A stretch of DNA of 64,000 bases from positions 1,502,994-1,566,993 of the forward strand of contig CM057166.1 of the NCBI GenBank assembly GCA_029962745.1, in the 5' to 3' direction. The DNA comes from Echinometra lucunter (taxonomy: Eukaryota; Echinodermata; Echinoidea; Camarodonta; Echinometridae). The position numbers and the translations under genes are program-made. Below the pieces are notes generated by a model. The model searched no databases, had not been told where the DNA came from, and saw only the letters and a list, made by a program, of their open reading frames with translations. Positions 60,173 through 64,000 of this stretch are shown one piece after another (position 1 is the stretch's first letter; each line of letters opens with the position of its first letter).

Positions 60173-60439
60173 GACTTACTTCGAACCATCAGGTGATCAC
60201 ATTCATGTCGCGTTGTTGTGTTAAACGTCCTTTTGGAATGATAGGCCCTAATCTACAAAGTGTCGTTTATGGAAAATGCTACAGCAAATTTACAAGTACT
60301 CTCGTCTTCAACCGGACACTTAGTAGATAAGAGAGGTGTATTTCAAGAATGTATACACCCTACCTATCAGTTTTTACGAAATGTCCTGTAACAAGATCAT
60401 GTGACATGAACATGATCGCACATTGGTTCGAAGTAAGCC
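60173..60439. mobile_element. MITE with 5-bp target duplication
   Basis: Ends GACTTACTTCGAACCA and TGGTTCGAAGTAAGCC, flanked by CATAA (60168-60172, 60440-60444). Terminal similarity continues inward through TTCATGTC. Confidence 0.75.
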
Positions 60440-61283
60440 CATAAATAACACTATTAATAAACAAATATAAACCAGGGGCCATTTTCTGAAAATTGTTTTA
60501 TCTCTAATATTGTTGTATCTTCATAATCTTAGTCTTAATTAATCTTCAGAATAAAAATTAAAATTGATGCAGCATCTAACATTTCATAACATCTTTCAAT
60601 ATACAGCACACAGTATTTCATTCTAGCTCCAGGTTGTATCCACAAGCATAAAAAGCTAAAAGCAATGTCTTCACATGAAAGCTATTCTGTTCCAGTGGAT
60701 CTTACTAAGTAGTTGAATGTAGATAATACAGGGCCAGTATTCAGTTCCATTCTTAACCTGGAATTCTAAATATTCTACTCAGATTTTTAAGTGAAATATT
60801 TAGCCGACTGCAGTGTTCAACTGAATCTTTTGGTGAAGTATATTTCCCACGAGTCTAAGACAGTCCTCCAGCAAAGATGGCAAGTGATATGCAGGTCATA
60901 TGCTGTGCAAAGGAAAATTTTATGACAGCATGGTGGCAAATATAAAAAGCATGTATGTTAAACTACATTATTACAGTGGTGAAACAGAACATATTATGTT
61001 CTCTAACTGAAAGTTTGATATGGTCTCCAATTTGAAAGATACGGTTTAATAATTAAGTTGGGGTGATCTGTTGTGGTATACATGGATGCCTGAGCAGGGC
61101 AGATAATGGGAAAAATATTCATAACCTTATTATTCTTTCCCTCTCTTTCTGCAAAGATCTGATGAATCTGGAGTTGGGATTTTGAAAAGGTCTCCATATT
61201 CACTCATCATAATCAAAACGTATCAAAGTACCCGTATTACAAGCACGGCAGGTTGATGGTATACCACCATAACTTGACGGTAC

Positions 61284-61331
61284 ACAAGAGTTTGTTATAA
61301 CTGTGTTCTTTATAACAAGGTTCCACTGTAT
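61284..61331. mobile_element. Right-end fragment of the GTTATAAC pogo-like MITE
   Basis: Matches the last part of 57736-57911 (TTTATAACAAGGTTCCACTG, then TA). Confidence 0.75.
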
Positions 61332-61666
61332 CGCATCAAATTACCATGGGCAGCATTAGCATGCCACTTCTTTCTTTTTTTAAAAGGTTATAAATACATA
61401 AAACAGTACATGGTACCCCCTTCCATTTGCAGTGAATCTCCACAGCTTGCAGCGTATGTTGACTTAACTTTAATCTTAACCTTAACAAGGTTTATAGATG
61501 GTTTTGAGCAAAACGCTTGGGCCCAAATTCACAAAGGAGGTTAAAACCTCCATATTCTATGCTAAAATAGCGTAACTATAGAGCGCACATTGCCCATGTG
61601 CACACTTAAAGAAAACACATAATTAACTGGATTCTTTGTGCACATATGCTTAAAAAAACGGGGTCC

Positions 61667-61950
61667 GCCCACTTGACCGAAGGCCTGCAAGACCGAAGGC
61701 CCGCGAGGCTGACTTTTCTCGTACTGTATTTTCCTTCATCACAAATAATACGCTATCGGTATATAAAATAATTGTCTCCTTTAGCATGTTTAGTCCTCAT
61801 TTCCGGATGTCCCGCTGCTCTTTAATACTTCTTAAACTTCCTTCTGGCACAGGAATTGGTTAGAGCAGTGTGATATTATAGATTACAATTTGCTATTTTC
61901 GGCCTCGTGGGCCTTCGGTCTCGCGGGCCTTCGGTTAAGTGAGTTGTCAC
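61667..61950. repeat. Inverted repeat with ACCGAAGGCC blocks
   Basis: CACTTGACCGAAGGCC with a second GACCGAAGGCCCGCGAGG on the left mirrors GGCCTTCGGTCTCGCGGG and GGCCTTCGGTTAAGTGAG on the right. A MITE-like structure downstream of THEM4; target duplication not resolved. Confidence 0.6.
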
Positions 61951-62034
61951 CAAAAAAAACCAAGGAGGGGGTTTGAACCACCCCATGGCTTAAACTTCAG
62001 GCCGTGGATTTCAAAGCCATAATACCACTCTCCA

Positions 62035-63813
62035 TCACTTCTTTAGATGTTTAGATACATCTATAAAAAGACAGGTCACAGTATCGTAGATTATACTTCC
62101 GTCAATACTCTTGAAGACGCTTGTCGTGTAGTACTTTCTACCCTCGATCTTATCAACGACCGTCTCGATGATGATGGTAGAATTAACGGGTAAAGGCCTG
62201 CATGGAAACAAAAGAGAAAACATCCCTTTACCGTGAGCAATGTCCCAGCAAAATTTACATAAAAAATATACACAGTGAGTACTTTTATGAAGTTGTAAAG
62301 GGTAGAATAACAATGTCAACCGTATTCATGAAATATGACACCTGCTTGTACAAAGAAAGGGGACTGGCTACAGCATCTATCTGCAATAGTCCCTCTGATA
62401 GCACTTAAGGCTAAACTGTTCCCTAGAGCTTTATACATACACAAAATTGATTTCATCTCATCTTTAAAAGAACAAAGTGTGAAGGGCAGAGGGGAAATAA
62501 ATAGAAACAGGTAGACGGAGAAACAGAAGAGAGCGAGCAAGGAAACAGAGAACACAGTTCGTATGAATGATAGCTTAGAAAAAAAAAGTAGTTAGGTAAA
62601 ACATAAGGAGAGAATTAGATACCCAAATCCATTTGCATAATATCCTCATAGGAAGAAGATTGCACCTACTTTTTATAGTTGACACTGAGATTGGCAGTAA
62701 CACATGTTATCTCCAGTCCAGTAAAGATAAGCACCCCAGCACACGCATCTCCCACTGTAGCAATAGCACCACCATGAACATAGCTACAACAGGAAAAGGG
62801 GTAAGAAGATACAAAAGTACATCACTGTAAATTGTAAAAGCATTATAATCTTGATTCGTGACAGGAAGCCTAATTTCATCAGCTTTTATTATTCAAATTG
62901 GCAATACCAACATTTTTATTTTATTTGCTACATTTTTCTTATAAAACGTCATGTATCTGAAATGAATATAAATTGACAGAAATTATGATAAGTCAAAAAG
63001 TTGCCAATTTGCAGGGGAAAACAGTGATTTTAAACTTTCTATCACATTGCCAATTCAAGGATTTTAATGCTTATTTTCCTTTAAAAAAAATTTCAGCATC
63101 AAACAACGAATATTGACGCAACCAAAATAGGCACAGTTTGTGTAGAATTTTTTGCTCTTTCTGCTCACTTATTTGGTATAATTTTTAGGGCTCTGCATCA
63201 AAAGTTATTAGGCAAAACCACAAAATGTGGACCTCTGTCACGAATGGATTAAGTTTCTTTACCCAGGTTAAGTAGGTACATGTAGTACAAGTTAAAGATG
63301 AGTGCTCCATCATATGCATTACCTGCTGTAGCAATAGCATCTCTATAGCTACACTGTACCAGGCAGTATAAAAAAGCCAAGGAAAAAAAAAGGCAGTATT
63401 ATACGCATGACACTTCTGGTGGGAAGAAATACTTTGAAGACTTCAGTGCCTTTCATATCCATAGCTGTCAGCACAAACATATTTGAAGGAGAAGCAAGGG
63501 GGGAAAGGAATAAGCCTACTAACCCAGGAGGTCCCTGGACCTTCTCTCCAAACTGAAGGATTGTAATACTCTTCTTCTCCTCCTCGTTAAAGAACATTGC
63601 ATACTCAAAGGTGGCACCAACTTCAGGATGGTTGAGAGTGTATAGCGTCTTGTTCCGCTCTCTGCCAACAGTGTTCAACAGCTCTCTCCAACCCTTACCT
63701 TGAAGGAGTTTGGTACAGTACTCCTGGTATAGTTCACGGGACCTTGGAGTCCAGCCAGGAAGATCTCGCTCTGACATGCCCTTTGGGTCAGCTGCTTGGG
63801 CACACAGCGATCT
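62035..63813 (-). CDS. THEM4: THEM4-type acyl-CoA thioesterase, last three exons
   Basis: THEM4/THEM5-family enzymes are hotdog-fold thioesterases that hydrolyse long-chain acyl-CoA, mostly mitochondrial. Minus-strand exons: 63813-63524 (SERDLPGWTPRSRELYQEY ... FGEKVQGPPG), 62783-62670 (YVHGGAIATVGDACAGVLIF) and 62197-62035 (VDKIEGRKYYTTSVFKSIDG, stop TGA at 62037-62035). Borders are GT-AG, phases agree, and 188 residues plus stop are encoded. The HGGAIAT motif followed by Asp is the family's catalytic signature, and VNYKKPLP and DKIEGRK match human NINYKRPIP and DKVEGRK. The N-terminal exon, which would carry any mitochondrial targeting sequence, lies right of the window. A piggyBac-type MITE sits in the intron between the first two exons. 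THEM5 or another THEM paralogue is the main alternative name. Confidence 0.88.
62852..63248. mobile_element. piggyBac-type MITE, decayed relative in THEM4 intron
   Basis: Reverse-complement relative of 16912-17317: same order of blocks, ending GTCACGAATGGA before TTAA at 63249-63252. The left terminus has lost its CCC and TTAA. Confidence 0.65.
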
Positions 63814-64000
63814 CTGCACAAGGGTGAGCAAAATATTTTGAAACAGATTTATGATAGCACTAGTGAAAAATAAAAAGCACAGACCTGCATCTCATCCTAA
63901 AGTCTTAACTCCTTCCATGTTATGGTCAAGAGTAACAAATTCTGTACGGAAGTACTTTGATAGTCTGGATTGAAAATAAAAGTTATATCTTTAGCAGATC

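Overview
This is a stretch of animal genomic scaffold: multi-exon genes with GT-AG introns plus one AT-AC intron, AT-rich introns, microsatellites, many short inverted-repeat transposons, and two runs of exactly 500 N (11441-11940, 31001-31500) that look like placeholder scaffold gaps. The repeat types (a marine-invertebrate dispersed repeat near 10.7 kb, CR1/L2-like LINE ends, a tRNA-type SINE, hAT, piggyBac and pogo MITEs) and about 1% divergence between near-identical copies suggest a highly heterozygous marine deuterostome, probably an echinoderm such as a sea urchin. That placement is inference.

Layout. Contig 1 (1-11440) and contig 2 (11941-31000) carry the same locus: VPS11 on the minus strand, head-to-head with a coiled-coil protein gene on the plus strand, with start codons only about 160 bp apart. 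Contig 1 has VPS11 exons 1-5 and coiled-coil exons 1-7 (the seventh cut by the gap). Contig 2 has VPS11 exons 1-10 and coiled-coil exons 1-4. The copies differ by silent substitutions, microsatellite length, a foldback transposon present in one only, and intron 1 of the coiled-coil gene (1.7 kb against 6.2 kb, the long form holding broken protein-kinase fragments). Two uncollapsed haplotypes placed in series is the simplest explanation; a young tandem duplication is the alternative.

Contig 3 (31501-64000) begins with the 3' end of a LINE. It then has the first two coding exons of a CCDC50 homologue (minus, 38099-32975), a repeat-dominated 12.5 kb (38.1-50.6 kb) with GAGCGA-rich arrays, an 18-bp minisatellite and nested hAT elements, a complete eight-exon NUP43 gene (plus, 50581-56211), about 6 kb of mostly intergenic sequence with SINE and MITE copies, and the last three exons of a THEM4-type acyl-CoA thioesterase (minus, 63813-62035).

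The genes are unrelated housekeeping or trafficking functions: VPS11 in the HOPS/CORVET endolysosomal tethers, NUP43 in the Y-shaped nuclear pore subcomplex, CCDC50 a ubiquitin-binding signalling adaptor, THEM4 a hotdog-fold thioesterase. Only the VPS11/coiled-coil pair shows a likely regulatory link, a shared short promoter with a perfect DR1 nuclear-receptor half-site pair. Exon borders were set by hand from splice motifs, reading phase and remembered family sequences; no database search was run.
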